Positions 9,899 to 19,515 of a DNA stretch of 64,000 nt are shown in pieces. A program made the position numbers and the translations under genes. Positions within the stretch are counted from its first letter, which is position 1. Every line of letters begins with the position of its first letter. This stretch comes from Isotricha intestinalis. Taxonomy: Eukaryota > Ciliophora > Litostomatea > Vestibuliferida > Isotrichidae. Where the stretch lies: assembly GCA_023807065.1 (NCBI GenBank), contig JAJJLU010003464.1, positions 44,006 through 108,005 of the forward strand. The letters run 5' to 3'. The notes below the pieces were generated by a model. The model made no database searches and had not been told where the DNA came from. It was given only the letters and a program-made list of their open reading frames with translations.

Positions 9899-12244
9899 TT
9901 ATTTATTTATTATTTTCCTTAAAACTGTTTTATTTTGTTTTTTTCTTTTAAACATAAAATTAGGAGGAATTTGTTTTGCTTTAAATCCTTTATCATCATA
10001 ATTATTAATAATATCATTATATTCTTTTTTATTAGAAATAAATTTCTCAAATTCATTATCAAATAATCTAACTTTAAAAATATCAACATTATTTAATCTA
10101 GTTGAATTAATTCTCCCATGATTTAAATATAAAGCATTTGAAATTTGATCTTTTTTTTTAATAATTTTATTCACATATTCTTTTGTATCTAAATCATTAG
10201 GTTCTGTAAAAGAAATAGAATTTTTTATATCTTTTTCTATTTTTTTTTTTTCTTCTTCTGTCTTTTTTAACACTAACATTTCTCTTTCTATTGGTTTAAA
10301 TTTTATTAAATGAGTTATTTTTTTTTTATTTTCATTAATACTTTTTAATGAATTTCTTTTCTCTTTAATTGAATGTCTTTTCTCTTTAATTGAATGTCTT
10401 TTCTCTTTTATTGAATGTCTTTTTTCAATACTATTTTTTTCTTTCAAAGAATCGTCAATTTTTGAATTTCTCTTATTATTAATAATAGGTAATTTAATAA
10501 TAACATCACTATTATTTACATTTGAATCTTTTTCATTTTTTTCTAAAGAAGAAGAAGAAGAAGAAGATGAAGATGAAGATGAAGAAAAAGAAGAATCAGA
10601 AAAACTATTATTATTATTACTTTTATCTATTTCTCCGGGATCAATATCATAATTTAAAGATAAATTAGAAGTTATTATTAAAGGAAGAGTTGGTAATGAC
10701 ATTCTTTTATTTTTTTTTTTAACTTTGGTATTTAAAAAAAATTTATTTTCTATAAAAACTTGACTTTTCCTTCGTGGAATATCTTTTTGTTTTACTATAA
10801 TTTCTTCTCCTTTTGTATCAAAAAAACTTTTAACATTAATTTTACTTAATTTTCTTTTATTACTATTATGAACTAATGAACTTTCATGAAATTGTTTAAT
10901 AACTTTTAATCTATTTAATAATAAATTGATTTTTTTTTTTTCAAATTTTTTGATTTCTTCATCAACATGATTATAAGCTTCTTTAATTTCATTTAAAATA
11001 TTAATATCAATAGAAAAATAAGAAACAGAATTTGAAATACAAATAGCATTACAAATAAATTTATGATTATATAAAATATCTTCTAAACCTAATATATCTC
11101 CACTACTTGAATGAGTTAAAACAATATCTTCTCCTTTTTCATCTTCAATATCTTCTTTTATTATTGTATGACTTAATTTTCCTATTATTAAATTTCTTTT
11201 TTGTCTTGTTAGATTTGGTGTCACTAATTTAATTTCACCGTCTTGAATAAAATATAATTTTTTCCTTTCTTCTTCACAACTGAAAATAATTTCATTTTTA
11301 TTTTTTTTTTCATTTATAAAATAATTCCAATAATTATTAGTGAATAGTGTTAAACCAATTTGTTTAAAAATTTTCATATTATAAATAAATTCAATATTTT
11401 CTCTTTTAATTTTTTCTTGAATTTTTTTCATAGTATATTTATATTGTTCAGCACTTAAAACACCAAAAATAGAATCTTCTTTAACAATAATAGTTGCAGT
11501 TCTTTGATTGTTTTCATTAATTAAAGCAATTTCACCAAAAGAACTTCCTTGACTTAAATCAACAACATTAAAATATCCAATTATTTTTATTGGATTTCCA
11601 TCAATTTCATTTTTTATATTTTCACCATTGATTCTACTTATATATTCTTTAATTGATATTTTTAATGGATTTTCTATTCTTAAACTTTCATCTTTTATTT
11701 CTACTTCTTGTAATTCAAATTTATAAATTGATTTATTTAATATGTATGTTCTTTCTAATAAATGTTTTTCATTGTTATTATATAACATTTTCAAATGATT
11801 CATATATTGAATTCTATTCATATTAACTGTTAAAGGCTTTGGAACTATAATAGAAACTTTTCCTGATAAAGTTACATAAAATGTTTTTCCTATTTCACCA
11901 ACTCTCATTAAAAAATAATTTTTTGGATAAATTTGCATTGTTAAATCAGAACTTATTTTATTTAATACTGCATCTGTTTTTTTTTGGTCTCCTTTTGTAT
12001 TTAATATTGATATAAAATTTGGAAGTTGCCTTAAAAATGTATTTACTATAAACACTTCTATTTCTGATTTTTGACTTTTTGATAATATTGATTTTATTAT
12101 TTCTGTTGATTTTTCTGATTTTATTATATCTGATAATATTTGACCATCATGATAATGTTGATTTATTAAATCATAAAATTCTTTTATTGCTGTGTCATCT
12201 ACGATGTTTTTTACTGAATGAATTTTTTTTGGAGATTTCATCAT
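9899..12244 (-). CDS. Cyclic-nucleotide-binding-domain protein with split CNBD, 781 aa
   Basis: Start at ATG 12244; a second ATG follows directly and either could be used. CNBD 1 begins near residue 75 (FLMRVGEIGKTFYVTLSGKV at 111-130). An insert of about 90 residues (136-228) breaks it, then the cassette SSFGEIALINENNQRTATI follows (234-252) with E238 and R248 in the ligand positions; the usual Pro is missing. A second CNBD-like region follows at about 287-420, ending in an SSSGDILGLEDIL segment with no canonical Arg. The C-terminal half is low complexity: a Ser run encoded by AGC/TCT-type repeats and a tandem RHSIKEK repeat (see 10341-10423). No membrane segment or catalytic domain is present. 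Domain plan and split CNBD match the 5414-7837 gene, so the two are probably old paralogues flanking the histidine kinase. Confidence 0.82.
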   Translation of the reverse strand: MMKSPKKIHSVKNIVDDTAIKEFYDLINQHYHDGQILSDIIKSEKSTEIIKSILSKSQKSEIEVFIVNTFLRQLPNFISILNTKGDQKKTDAVLNKISSDLTMQIYPKNYFLMRVGEIGKTFYVTLSGKVSIIVPKPLTVNMNRIQYMNHLKMLYNNNEKHLLERTYILNKSIYKFELQEVEIKDESLRIENPLKISIKEYISRINGENIKNEIDGNPIKIIGYFNVVDLSQGSSFGEIALINENNQRTATIIVKEDSIFGVLSAEQYKYTMKKIQEKIKRENIEFIYNMKIFKQIGLTLFTNNYWNYFINEKKNKNEIIFSCEEERKKLYFIQDGEIKLVTPNLTRQKRNLIIGKLSHTIIKEDIEDEKGEDIVLTHSSSGDILGLEDILYNHKFICNAICISNSVSYFSIDINILNEIKEAYNHVDEEIKKFEKKKINLLLNRLKVIKQFHESSLVHNSNKRKLSKINVKSFFDTKGEEIIVKQKDIPRRKSQVFIENKFFLNTKVKKKNKRMSLPTLPLIITSNLSLNYDIDPGEIDKSNNNNSFSDSSFSSSSSSSSSSSSSLEKNEKDSNVNNSDVIIKLPIINNKRNSKIDDSLKEKNSIEKRHSIKEKRHSIKEKRHSIKEKRNSLKSINENKKKITHLIKFKPIEREMLVLKKTEEEKKKIEKDIKNSISFTEPNDLDTKEYVNKIIKKKDQISNALYLNHGRINSTRLNNVDIFKVRLFDNEFEKFISNKKEYNDIINNYDDKGFKAKQIPPNFMFKRKKQNKTVLRKIINK
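10341..10423 (-). repeat. 21-bp tandem repeat encoding RHSIKEK
   Basis: Three near-identical 21-bp units at 10361-10381, 10382-10402 and 10403-10423, with a degenerate fourth before them. They lie inside the CNBD gene and translate to RHSIKEK repeats ending in RNSLK. Each unit presents K-R-x-S, a basophilic kinase (PKA-like) consensus. The unit stays in frame, so copy-number change would not break the gene. Confidence 0.8.
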
Positions 12245-13030
12245 TTTTTTTTTATTGTTTTTACAGGATAATTTTACTTTTAATTTTTTAAAAATTTTCC
12301 AAAAAACTAATTCATGCGTTCATTTTTAATTTTTAAATAAATGTTTTAATAAGTAGATAATAAATGAATAGTGTAAAATATTTCAGATCATTTAAGTTCT
12401 CTTTGTTCTCTTTTTGTTATTTTATTTTATAAATAGATGAATTAAAATCCATGGGCGTAATACTTTATTCTTTTTTTTTTGTTTTTATATTATTATTATA
12501 ATTTTTTAATCAAAAATAAAATTTGTTAAAGTTGATTTATCTTTAATGAAGATAATAATTTATGTGAAGATATTAGAATATTAATGATAAAAATGGGGAT
12601 TTTAATTTTGGTTATATAGACATAAGAATTAAAATTTAGGTTTAAATAATTATTTATTGTATGTAAAAATATATTATTTAATTTCATAAATCTAAGCTTA
12701 ATTTATATTTATTTAAATATTAATTATATTAATGATACATTAATTTTAGATTTTTTAAAAATTATACATTTAATCTCAAGAGTTTTTTTATTTACTTTTT
12801 GAGAAATATATTAATTAATTAAGGTATATATTTTATTTGAAAAAAAACATAAATATAAAAAGTTAATAATCTTTAATTATTATTTATTTAGAAAAAAAAA
12901 ATTAAGAATTTTGAAGTTAAATTATCCATATTAAAGTTTTAATATTTTTTTATTTTATTTATAGCTTTTTTATTATTAAATGACATAATTATAATATCTA
13001 AGTTATTTTTTATTAATTTATTTTTTTGTT
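12245..13030. other. Intergenic, about 0.79 kb
   Basis: Lies between the 5' end of a minus-strand CNBD gene and the 3' end of another minus-strand gene, so it should contain the CNBD promoter. It is nearly all A/T with one more complex patch near 12440-12465. A partially open plus-strand frame around 12550-12620 is too short and stop-broken to call. No RNA gene recognised. Confidence 0.45.
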
Positions 13031-14398
13031 TTATTGTATTTTAGATATAAATTCTTCTTTGTTTCTTCTTATTTCATCAACTTTATTTGAACCTGAATTT
13101 AATTGATTTTTTAAATCTTGTATTATAATATCTTTTTCATATAATTTTTTACTCATTGAATTTACAATTTTTCTTTCATCAAAACTTAAATTATGTTTAT
13201 TAGAAGTTTCAATTAATTGATTTTTTAAATCAGCAATAATTTTATCTTTTTCTTTAATTTCATTCATAGTATTATTTAAACATTCTCTAATTTGAATTTC
13301 ATTATTATTTAATTGGAAATTATTATTTTGATTATTATTTAAATTACTTTGATTTTTGCTTAAAGTTTTAACTAAAGATTCTAATTCTTCAATTCGATTT
13401 TCTAAATCATTATTTTCTTCTTCAGAAAAACTAATATTATTATTATTAGAATTTAATTGAGCTTGTAATTCTTTAACTTGAGTATTTAATCTAAAATTAT
13501 CAGAAAATAACTTTTGATTTTCACTCATAAAATTATTAACTTGTGAAATTAAATATTTTGCAGCTTCTTCTTTTTGATCTCTATTAAAAAATTCTGGAAT
13601 TTGAGATAAAGCATCATTTAATCTATTATTATAATTGTTTAATATTTGATTAAAATTATCAATTTGAATATTAATTTCTTTTTCAAAAACTTCGAAATCA
13701 ATTGCAGAATATTTCTTCAATTGATTTTTTAATCTTTTATTTTCTTTAATATAATATTTACTTAAATTGTTAATTTGATTTTGAATATCATCATTAATAT
13801 TATTCATTCCGAATAAATTTTTATTAATTGAATTACAAATTTCTTTATAATAATTAACTTGATTTTGTAAGACTGAAATCATATTATCTTTTTCTTGAAG
13901 AATTCTATTAGTCATATCATCAATTTCCATTCGAGATTTATTATTATTTGTTTTTTGAATAGAATATAAATCTAATTTTTTTTGAAGATCTGAAGCATAA
14001 ACCATTAAAGCATTGTGTTTAGCATTTAATTTTGAATATTCTTCACTTAATTGATCAAATAATTCTGTCATTTTTTTCAATTCATTATTTTTATTTTCTA
14101 ATTCTTTCATTATATCATTTTTATTATATGATGTTATTTCATTATTATATTCATCACTTTTATTCTTAAATGTCATATTATCTATACTCTTTAATATATT
14201 TATTCTCTCTTCTTCTTCGTTTATTATTGGATTTATTTTTTGAAATGGAAATGTATTATTTGTGATTCCCTCATTTTCATTATAATTTATATTTTTGAAA
14301 AAATTTTTATTTTTTAAATGATTTATTGTCGCTGGTCTTATATTATTTTCATTAACTAAAGTTATTTTCCCATCTTGAATAGATTTAAAACTGTTCAT
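13031..14398 (-). CDS. Coiled-coil protein, 455 aa
   Basis: The frame is open further upstream to 14524, but the extension is Phe/Tyr/Ile-rich AT translation and would overlap the CDPK coding sequence. I therefore start at ATG 14398 (MNSFKSIQDGK). Residues 1-95 are polar and probably disordered. Residues about 95-455 are a long heptad-rich coiled coil with Asn-rich interruptions, and the sequence KDKIIADLKNQLIETSNKH / EKDIIIQDLKNQLNSGSNK repeats a KDxIIxDLKNQL motif twice. It is likely structural or a cytoskeletal scaffold. No enzymatic motif is seen, and I cannot assign a family. It diverges from the CDPK gene with 83 bp between start codons. Confidence 0.72.
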   Translation of the reverse strand: MNSFKSIQDGKITLVNENNIRPATINHLKNKNFFKNINYNENEGITNNTFPFQKINPIINEEEERINILKSIDNMTFKNKSDEYNNEITSYNKNDIMKELENKNNELKKMTELFDQLSEEYSKLNAKHNALMVYASDLQKKLDLYSIQKTNNNKSRMEIDDMTNRILQEKDNMISVLQNQVNYYKEICNSINKNLFGMNNINDDIQNQINNLSKYYIKENKRLKNQLKKYSAIDFEVFEKEINIQIDNFNQILNNYNNRLNDALSQIPEFFNRDQKEEAAKYLISQVNNFMSENQKLFSDNFRLNTQVKELQAQLNSNNNNISFSEEENNDLENRIEELESLVKTLSKNQSNLNNNQNNNFQLNNNEIQIRECLNNTMNEIKEKDKIIADLKNQLIETSNKHNLSFDERKIVNSMSKKLYEKDIIIQDLKNQLNSGSNKVDEIRRNKEEFISKIQ

Positions 14399-14481
14399 TT
14401 TATTAAAAAAAATAACTGAATAACAATAAAAAATTTTTACAAAAAAAATATACAAAAAAAAATAAATTTTTTTTCTTTTAA
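14399..14481. promoter_or_regulatory. 83-bp shared divergent start region
   Basis: The only DNA between the start codons of the coiled-coil gene (minus) and the CDPK gene (plus). It must hold both 5' UTRs and promoters unless transcription starts inside coding DNA. It is A/T-rich with long A and T runs; no discrete element is visible. Confidence 0.55.
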
Positions 14482-16008
14482 ATGGGAATATGTTGTGTAA
14501 AAGATAATAATATAATATCAACACAAATCAATCCAAAAGACAAAAAAGAAAAGCTTCGTTCAACACGAAGTTCAATATATCAAATAAATAAAGAGAACAT
14601 ATATGACGTATATGATTTTTGTGGAAAAATATCTAGTGGATATTATGGTAAAGTAGAAAAAGCATGTTTTAAAGGAGATCCTTCCAAATTTTATGCAGTA
14701 AAAATAATATCAAAGGCAAATTTATCAAAGAAAAATTTAACAAACTTAATTTGTGAAATTCAAGTTTTAGCAAAGCTAGATCATCCAAATATAGTAAAAT
14801 ATTATGAAACATATGACGATGAAAAAAATTTTAATTTAGTAATGGAATTATGTGAAGGAGGAGAATTATTTGAAAGAATAGTGAAAAAAAAGCGTTTACA
14901 AGAGAAAGATGCAGCAGAAATATTATTTAAAATAACACATGCAATAAGTCATTGTCATTCAAGAAATATAGTTCACAGAGATTTAAAAGCAGAAAATATT
15001 TTATTTGAAACTAAATCAGATAATAAAAATGATGTTAAAATAATAGATTTTGGATTAGCAAGAAAAAAAGAAAAACATAATATGCATTCTATTGTTGGAA
15101 CTCCTTGTTATGTTGCTCCTGAAGTTTTAGAAGGAACTTATGATTATAAATGTGATATTTGGGCGCTTGGTATTTTAACTTATGTTATGTTATTTGGAAA
15201 ATACCCTTTTGATGATCAAAATAAAAGCGTTTTATTTGATAAAATTAAAAATGCTGAACCTAAATATAATACTAGCTTAATCTCGAATGAAGCTCTAAAT
15301 TTAATTCAATCTTTATTAAAAAAAGACCCTAAAAAAAGGCCAGATGCTTCTTCTATATTAGATCATCCATGGTTTGCTAAAATGATCAAAGATAAATTTA
15401 AAGATAATGTTAATGATTTAAATGTTATTTCTACTTTGAAAACTTTTAAAACTCCAAATGCTTTTTTAAAAAAAATTTTAACTTTTATAGTAAAAGATGC
15501 TCAAGGAAATAATGAAATAGACGAAATAAAGAGAAAGTTTTATATTTTAGATGATAATAAAAATGGAGTAGTAGAAATATCAAAATATCAAAGTCATATA
15601 GACCCAATATCAATAAATTCAATAGTAAAAAAGCAAGAAGATAATAATTATAATGAAAGTCATGAATTATTTGGAGATTGTATTTTAAATAAATTTGTTA
15701 AAAATGATATTCCAACAAATGCAAATTCTCAGGTTGGATCAAAAATGGATTATACAAGCTATTTAGCTGCTAATTTAAGAGAGAAAAAATTAATTACTGA
15801 AGAATCTATTAGATCATTATTTTCTAGATTTGATGTTGAAAAACAAGGTTTTATTAATGTTAATAGTTTCCATAAAGCTTTAAGAAGAACAGGAAAACAA
15901 ATTTCTGAAGATGAATGTGAAGTTATGCTTAAAGATGCTGGGTTCAAAAATCCTAATTTAATTGAATATGATGAATTCTTAAAAATTGTTGGTGATTTTT
16001 TGTGTTAA
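14482..16008 (+). CDS. CDPK: Calcium-dependent protein kinase (CDPK) with degenerate EF-hands, 508 aa
   Basis: Starts MGICCVKD, with Gly2 for N-myristoylation and Cys4/Cys5 for palmitoylation, so probably membrane-anchored. The kinase domain (about 44-299) is intact: nucleotide loop SSGYYGKV (first Gly replaced by Ser), K74 in YAVK, H165-R166-D167 in HRDLKAEN (Ala for the usual Pro), D189-FG, and an APE motif. A junction segment (about 305-345) leads to the calmodulin-like region. Remnants of four EF-hands are placed as in CDPKs, but none has a full set of calcium ligands. Loop 1 is DDNKNGVVEISK (Lys at position 12). The second site keeps only DYTSYLAAN. The third is DVEKQGFINVNS (Ser at 12). 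The fourth, DAGFKNPNLIEYDEF, has two extra residues. Calcium activation may be weak or lost. CDPKs occur in plants, ciliates, apicomplexans and relatives but not in animals or fungi. Confidence 0.93.
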   Translation: MGICCVKDNNIISTQINPKDKKEKLRSTRSSIYQINKENIYDVYDFCGKISSGYYGKVEKACFKGDPSKFYAVKIISKANLSKKNLTNLICEIQVLAKLDHPNIVKYYETYDDEKNFNLVMELCEGGELFERIVKKKRLQEKDAAEILFKITHAISHCHSRNIVHRDLKAENILFETKSDNKNDVKIIDFGLARKKEKHNMHSIVGTPCYVAPEVLEGTYDYKCDIWALGILTYVMLFGKYPFDDQNKSVLFDKIKNAEPKYNTSLISNEALNLIQSLLKKDPKKRPDASSILDHPWFAKMIKDKFKDNVNDLNVISTLKTFKTPNAFLKKILTFIVKDAQGNNEIDEIKRKFYILDDNKNGVVEISKYQSHIDPISINSIVKKQEDNNYNESHELFGDCILNKFVKNDIPTNANSQVGSKMDYTSYLAANLREKKLITEESIRSLFSRFDVEKQGFINVNSFHKALRRTGKQISEDECEVMLKDAGFKNPNLIEYDEFLKIVGDFLC

Positions 16009-16316
16009 AAAAAATGTTTTTTATAACCTTTTTTTAGGTTTTTTTTCATTGATTTATTTAGAACTTTTTCAATAAAGTTGAAATTGGTTTTGATGAAAAA
16101 TTTTATTTTTTATATTTATAAATTATATGTTTTCTTCATTGATGTAATTTAAGATATTTTTATCATATTAGAAAATTAGATTGCTTTTGGTTAAATAACA
16201 TAGAATATATTAATATTATGTTCTAAACATTAATTTGAAATATATAATATCTGATTATTATATTAAATATAATATATATATATTTAAAATAAATTATTTT
16301 TTTTTATTTATTTAAA
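16009..16316. other. Intergenic, about 0.3 kb
   Basis: A/T-rich spacer between two plus-strand genes, holding the CDPK 3' end and the promoter of the 16317 gene. Nothing else recognised. Confidence 0.5.
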
Positions 16317-18152
16317 ATGTACTCAAAAGATTATATGAATACTGAAAGAGATAAAAGATATACATATTCAATAGATAGATTAGATAATAAAAATTGTAGA
16401 AATTGTGAATCAAACAGAAAAATAATAAATCCAGAATATTTCGGAAAAATAAATGATAATTATGGAAATAAAATGAAAAAAAATTTAGAAATAAATGAAA
16501 ATAACAATTTTATGTTTCATACTTCAAGATCATCATATTCATATAAAAATACTCCAACTTTTAATTATAAATCAGATTTGAAAAATATAGGAATTAATTA
16601 TGAAAATATGACTCCAAGAAATTTTAATAATTATTCAATGAATCATTTTAGAAGAATTAGTCCTCATTATAATAGTAATATGAGTACTATAAATAATTCT
16701 TCTCAAGATTCAAATTTTAAATCTTTTTCAAATACTTTAAATAATTCATTTTATAATTCAAATTTCCAAAATTTTCAAAAGAATAACTTTGAAAATGAAG
16801 GAGAAAACATTTTTTCAGGACTTTCAGAATTAACTAAAAGAAAATTAAAACAAATAGAATTATCTAGAAGTAGTAATAATTTAAATTTAATTCGAAATAA
16901 TGTATCTAATATGAATACACTTGATTCTAACGTTCAAATACATCATCCTTTAAATACTTCGAATTATCAAATTTTTTATGATAAAACTTTAATGAGAGAT
17001 GATGAAGAAAAAAATAAGAATAAAAAAATAAAAAATGGGAAAATTAATAAAAAGAAAATTATTGAAAATTTAGATGAAAATGAAATAAATGGTAATTTTA
17101 TAAATAAAAAAGGAATTTTACGTACAAAAAATAAAATTTTAAATAAAAGAAAAACAAAAAATGAAGGTACTATTAAAATTGAAAATGAAGAAGAAGAAAG
17201 TGAAGAAGAAGAAAATGAAGAAATAAAAAAAAAAAATAAATTTAATAAAAATAAATTAAAAAAAGAAAATGTAATTAATGAACAAATAATTATTGATTCG
17301 AAAAAAAAAGAACATTTAGAAAATGAATTTAATAAATTTTTAAAAGAAGAAAATGAAAAATTAAATAAAATAAATTATGCATATAAACAATTATTAGATT
17401 CATTCTTTTATTTTATAAATAATTTATCTCATAAATTTTCCTATTATAATGAATTATTTGATATATCATATTATTTATTTCATATAGACGATTTATCAAA
17501 GACTTTAATTGGATTAGAACATTGTATTTTATCTCATAATCAATTATTAAAAGAAAAAAGTGAAGTAGAATTAAAAAAAATGAAAGAAGATATGTTAAAT
17601 TTATTTAAATCAAATTACCAATTAAAATTATCAAATGAAATTTCAATGCAAATTCCTGATCCAAAAGAAACTAAAAGAAAATTAGATCAATTAAGTAATT
17701 TTGTAAATAATTTAAAACAACCTTTATTTTCTTTTAAAGGGATTAAAGAAGAAATTAATGAAGAAGAAAAAGAAGATTTAAATAATAACTCAAATAATAA
17801 TTTTAATTATAATAATAATAATTCAAAGAAAAATTATAATAATAATAATAATTTAAATATTAACAAATTAAATAATAGTAATTTAAATAATAATAGTATA
17901 AATGAAAATAATGGATTAAATAATGATAGTGATTTAAATAATAATAATATTAATGATAAACATGATTGTTTTGCTTGTACTTTAGGTTGTTCTGTTTCTC
18001 AAAGAGGTTATTCTTCTATGGCTTATAACCCTTATATTCAAAATGTCAATTTAAGGAGAAGTAAATCTCCTGGTATTAGGAAAGAAAATGTTAATCAAAA
18101 AAAAATATTTTCAAAAAAAAATTCTTATCAACAAATTCCTACAAAATATTAG
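16317..18152 (+). CDS. Asn-rich coiled-coil protein with a C-terminal Cys/Tyr motif, 611 aa
   Basis: ATG 16317 to TAG. Residues 1-230 are Asn/Ser/Tyr-rich, 230-330 are very basic and acidic, and about 325-470 are a helical region with a conserved-looking core (YKQLLDSFFYFINNLSHKFSYYNELFDISYYLF). An Asn tract follows (about 490-540). The C-terminus is unusually ordered: HDCFACTLGCSVSQRGYSSMAYNPY followed by RRSKSPGIR. The Cys-rich GC..S..GYS.M.YNPY pattern looks like a short conserved peptide, possibly a docking or metal-binding element, but I do not know the family. Function unknown; no membrane segment. Confidence 0.72.
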   Translation: MYSKDYMNTERDKRYTYSIDRLDNKNCRNCESNRKIINPEYFGKINDNYGNKMKKNLEINENNNFMFHTSRSSYSYKNTPTFNYKSDLKNIGINYENMTPRNFNNYSMNHFRRISPHYNSNMSTINNSSQDSNFKSFSNTLNNSFYNSNFQNFQKNNFENEGENIFSGLSELTKRKLKQIELSRSSNNLNLIRNNVSNMNTLDSNVQIHHPLNTSNYQIFYDKTLMRDDEEKNKNKKIKNGKINKKKIIENLDENEINGNFINKKGILRTKNKILNKRKTKNEGTIKIENEEEESEEEENEEIKKKNKFNKNKLKKENVINEQIIIDSKKKEHLENEFNKFLKEENEKLNKINYAYKQLLDSFFYFINNLSHKFSYYNELFDISYYLFHIDDLSKTLIGLEHCILSHNQLLKEKSEVELKKMKEDMLNLFKSNYQLKLSNEISMQIPDPKETKRKLDQLSNFVNNLKQPLFSFKGIKEEINEEEKEDLNNNSNNNFNYNNNNSKKNYNNNNNLNINKLNNSNLNNNSINENNGLNNDSDLNNNNINDKHDCFACTLGCSVSQRGYSSMAYNPYIQNVNLRRSKSPGIRKENVNQKKIFSKKNSYQQIPTKY

Positions 18153-18438
18153 ATTCAACTATATTATATTTAAGAAATAAATTATATTTTTTTATATTAA
18201 ATACACAAAAATCCTATAAAATTAAATAAATAATTATAATATTATTTTTAAACAACTTTTTTTTTCAAATTTAATTTTTCTTAGATTAATTATTAGAATA
18301 ATATTTTAATACAATATTTTTTACTTTTGTTTTTATTATTATATATTTCATAATTATTTATATTTTATTTATGAAATGTTATTTTTAATTTAATTAAGAT
18401 TCGATATATATGATATTTATAATTTTCCAAAAGAATGT

Positions 18439-19515
18439 TTAAAAGAATACTTGATTATTTCCATACCCAATATTCATATTATATTGATATGAATTATTTT
18501 GATTTTCCTCGTATTGATTATTCATATTTAAATATGGATTATACATTAATTGTTCATCATTATTATTATAATTTGTATTATTGTTGTTATTAATATTCAT
18601 ATTTGAATTACTATAAAAATTACCATAATTATTATTAAACCCCATATGATTAATAGTATTATTATTATTGATAGGATTATTCATATTAATAGTATTAGCA
18701 AACATAGTATATTGATAAGTTTCATTATTATCAGCTCCTTTTCCAATACCAAAAAGAATATTTTTTCTTTCAATTAATTCATCTTTTGATATTAAATTCA
18801 TAAAATTCATTTTAAAAAAAACTTGAGCAGTTACAATAGAATCACTTCCAGCTTGATGAATATCTCCAAATCTTTCAACATTCAACTGTTGAGCTAATTT
18901 ATTTAAGCCTCCTTTTAAATTATCATCAACAGTGACTAGAATTTTAATATCATAAAAATTAGGAAAATACATTTCTAAATTACTAATAAAATTATCAGGA
19001 TTTTCAGGTAAATCATAATTTAAACATAATCTAAGTAAATAAGCAAAATCAGATAAACCATTAAAAGAAATCCAAGTAATTTCATCATTTAAAACTAATC
19101 CAGAAGTAAGGAAATATTCAGCAAAAATATTATGTGGAATACCTTTTTTTTTTAAATAATTAAAATCAATACCAGAATTAGATAACATTGTTATTGAATC
19201 ATTAGAATGAAGATCTTTTTCAACATTAAATTTTAAATTAAATTGCCATGAACTTCCTTCTTTTGCAGTTTCTCCCTTTGAATTACATAATGTTATTCCT
19301 AACTGAATTAGCTTTAATTTATCTATATTTATTTTTATATATTTATAATAAAAATCATCACAGTAATTTTGAATAGGATAAACTGTTCCTGGAAATTCGG
19401 TATCCATTCCTATATATGGGTATGCTTTTATATATTCTCCTATACGCTTTATTTCTGATATAAAATTGTCTTCGTATACTTCGATTATTGAGTACTTTTT
19501 GGATTTTACTTTCAT
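18439..19515 (-). CDS. CNOT7: CAF1/POP2 deadenylase (CCR4-NOT subunit), 358 aa
   Basis: Start at ATG 19515. Residues 1-265 align by eye with CNOT7/POP2. The DEDD exonuclease residues are in place: MDTEFPG (Asp and Glu), the Asp of SFNGLSDFAYLL and the Asp of HQAGSDSIVT. Flanking family blocks are visible: YIGMDTEFPGTVYP, GIPHNIFAEYFLTSGLV, FPNFYDIKIL and GGLNKLAQQLNVERFGDIH. This enzyme shortens mRNA poly(A) tails in cytoplasmic mRNA decay. The last 90 residues are an Asn/Met/Tyr-rich tail absent from the animal protein, probably disordered. Single exon; the 270-bp spacer on its 5' side should carry the promoter. Confidence 0.95.
   Translation of the reverse strand: MKVKSKKYSIIEVYEDNFISEIKRIGEYIKAYPYIGMDTEFPGTVYPIQNYCDDFYYKYIKINIDKLKLIQLGITLCNSKGETAKEGSSWQFNLKFNVEKDLHSNDSITMLSNSGIDFNYLKKKGIPHNIFAEYFLTSGLVLNDEITWISFNGLSDFAYLLRLCLNYDLPENPDNFISNLEMYFPNFYDIKILVTVDDNLKGGLNKLAQQLNVERFGDIHQAGSDSIVTAQVFFKMNFMNLISKDELIERKNILFGIGKGADNNETYQYTMFANTINMNNPINNNNTINHMGFNNNYGNFYSNSNMNINNNNNTNYNNNDEQLMYNPYLNMNNQYEENQNNSYQYNMNIGYGNNQVFF

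Noticed and set aside
10341..10423. CRISPR-like array
   Set aside because: Units are adjacent without spacers and are in-frame codons of a gene in a eukaryote.
12430..12470. Possible small RNA gene around a less A/T-rich patch
   Set aside because: Too short, with no stem arrangement of a tRNA or snRNA that I could fold by eye.
14399..14524. N-terminal extension of the 13031-14398 coiled-coil gene
   Set aside because: The 42 extra residues are Phe/Tyr/Ile-rich translation of A/T spacer and would overlap CDPK codons on the other strand.
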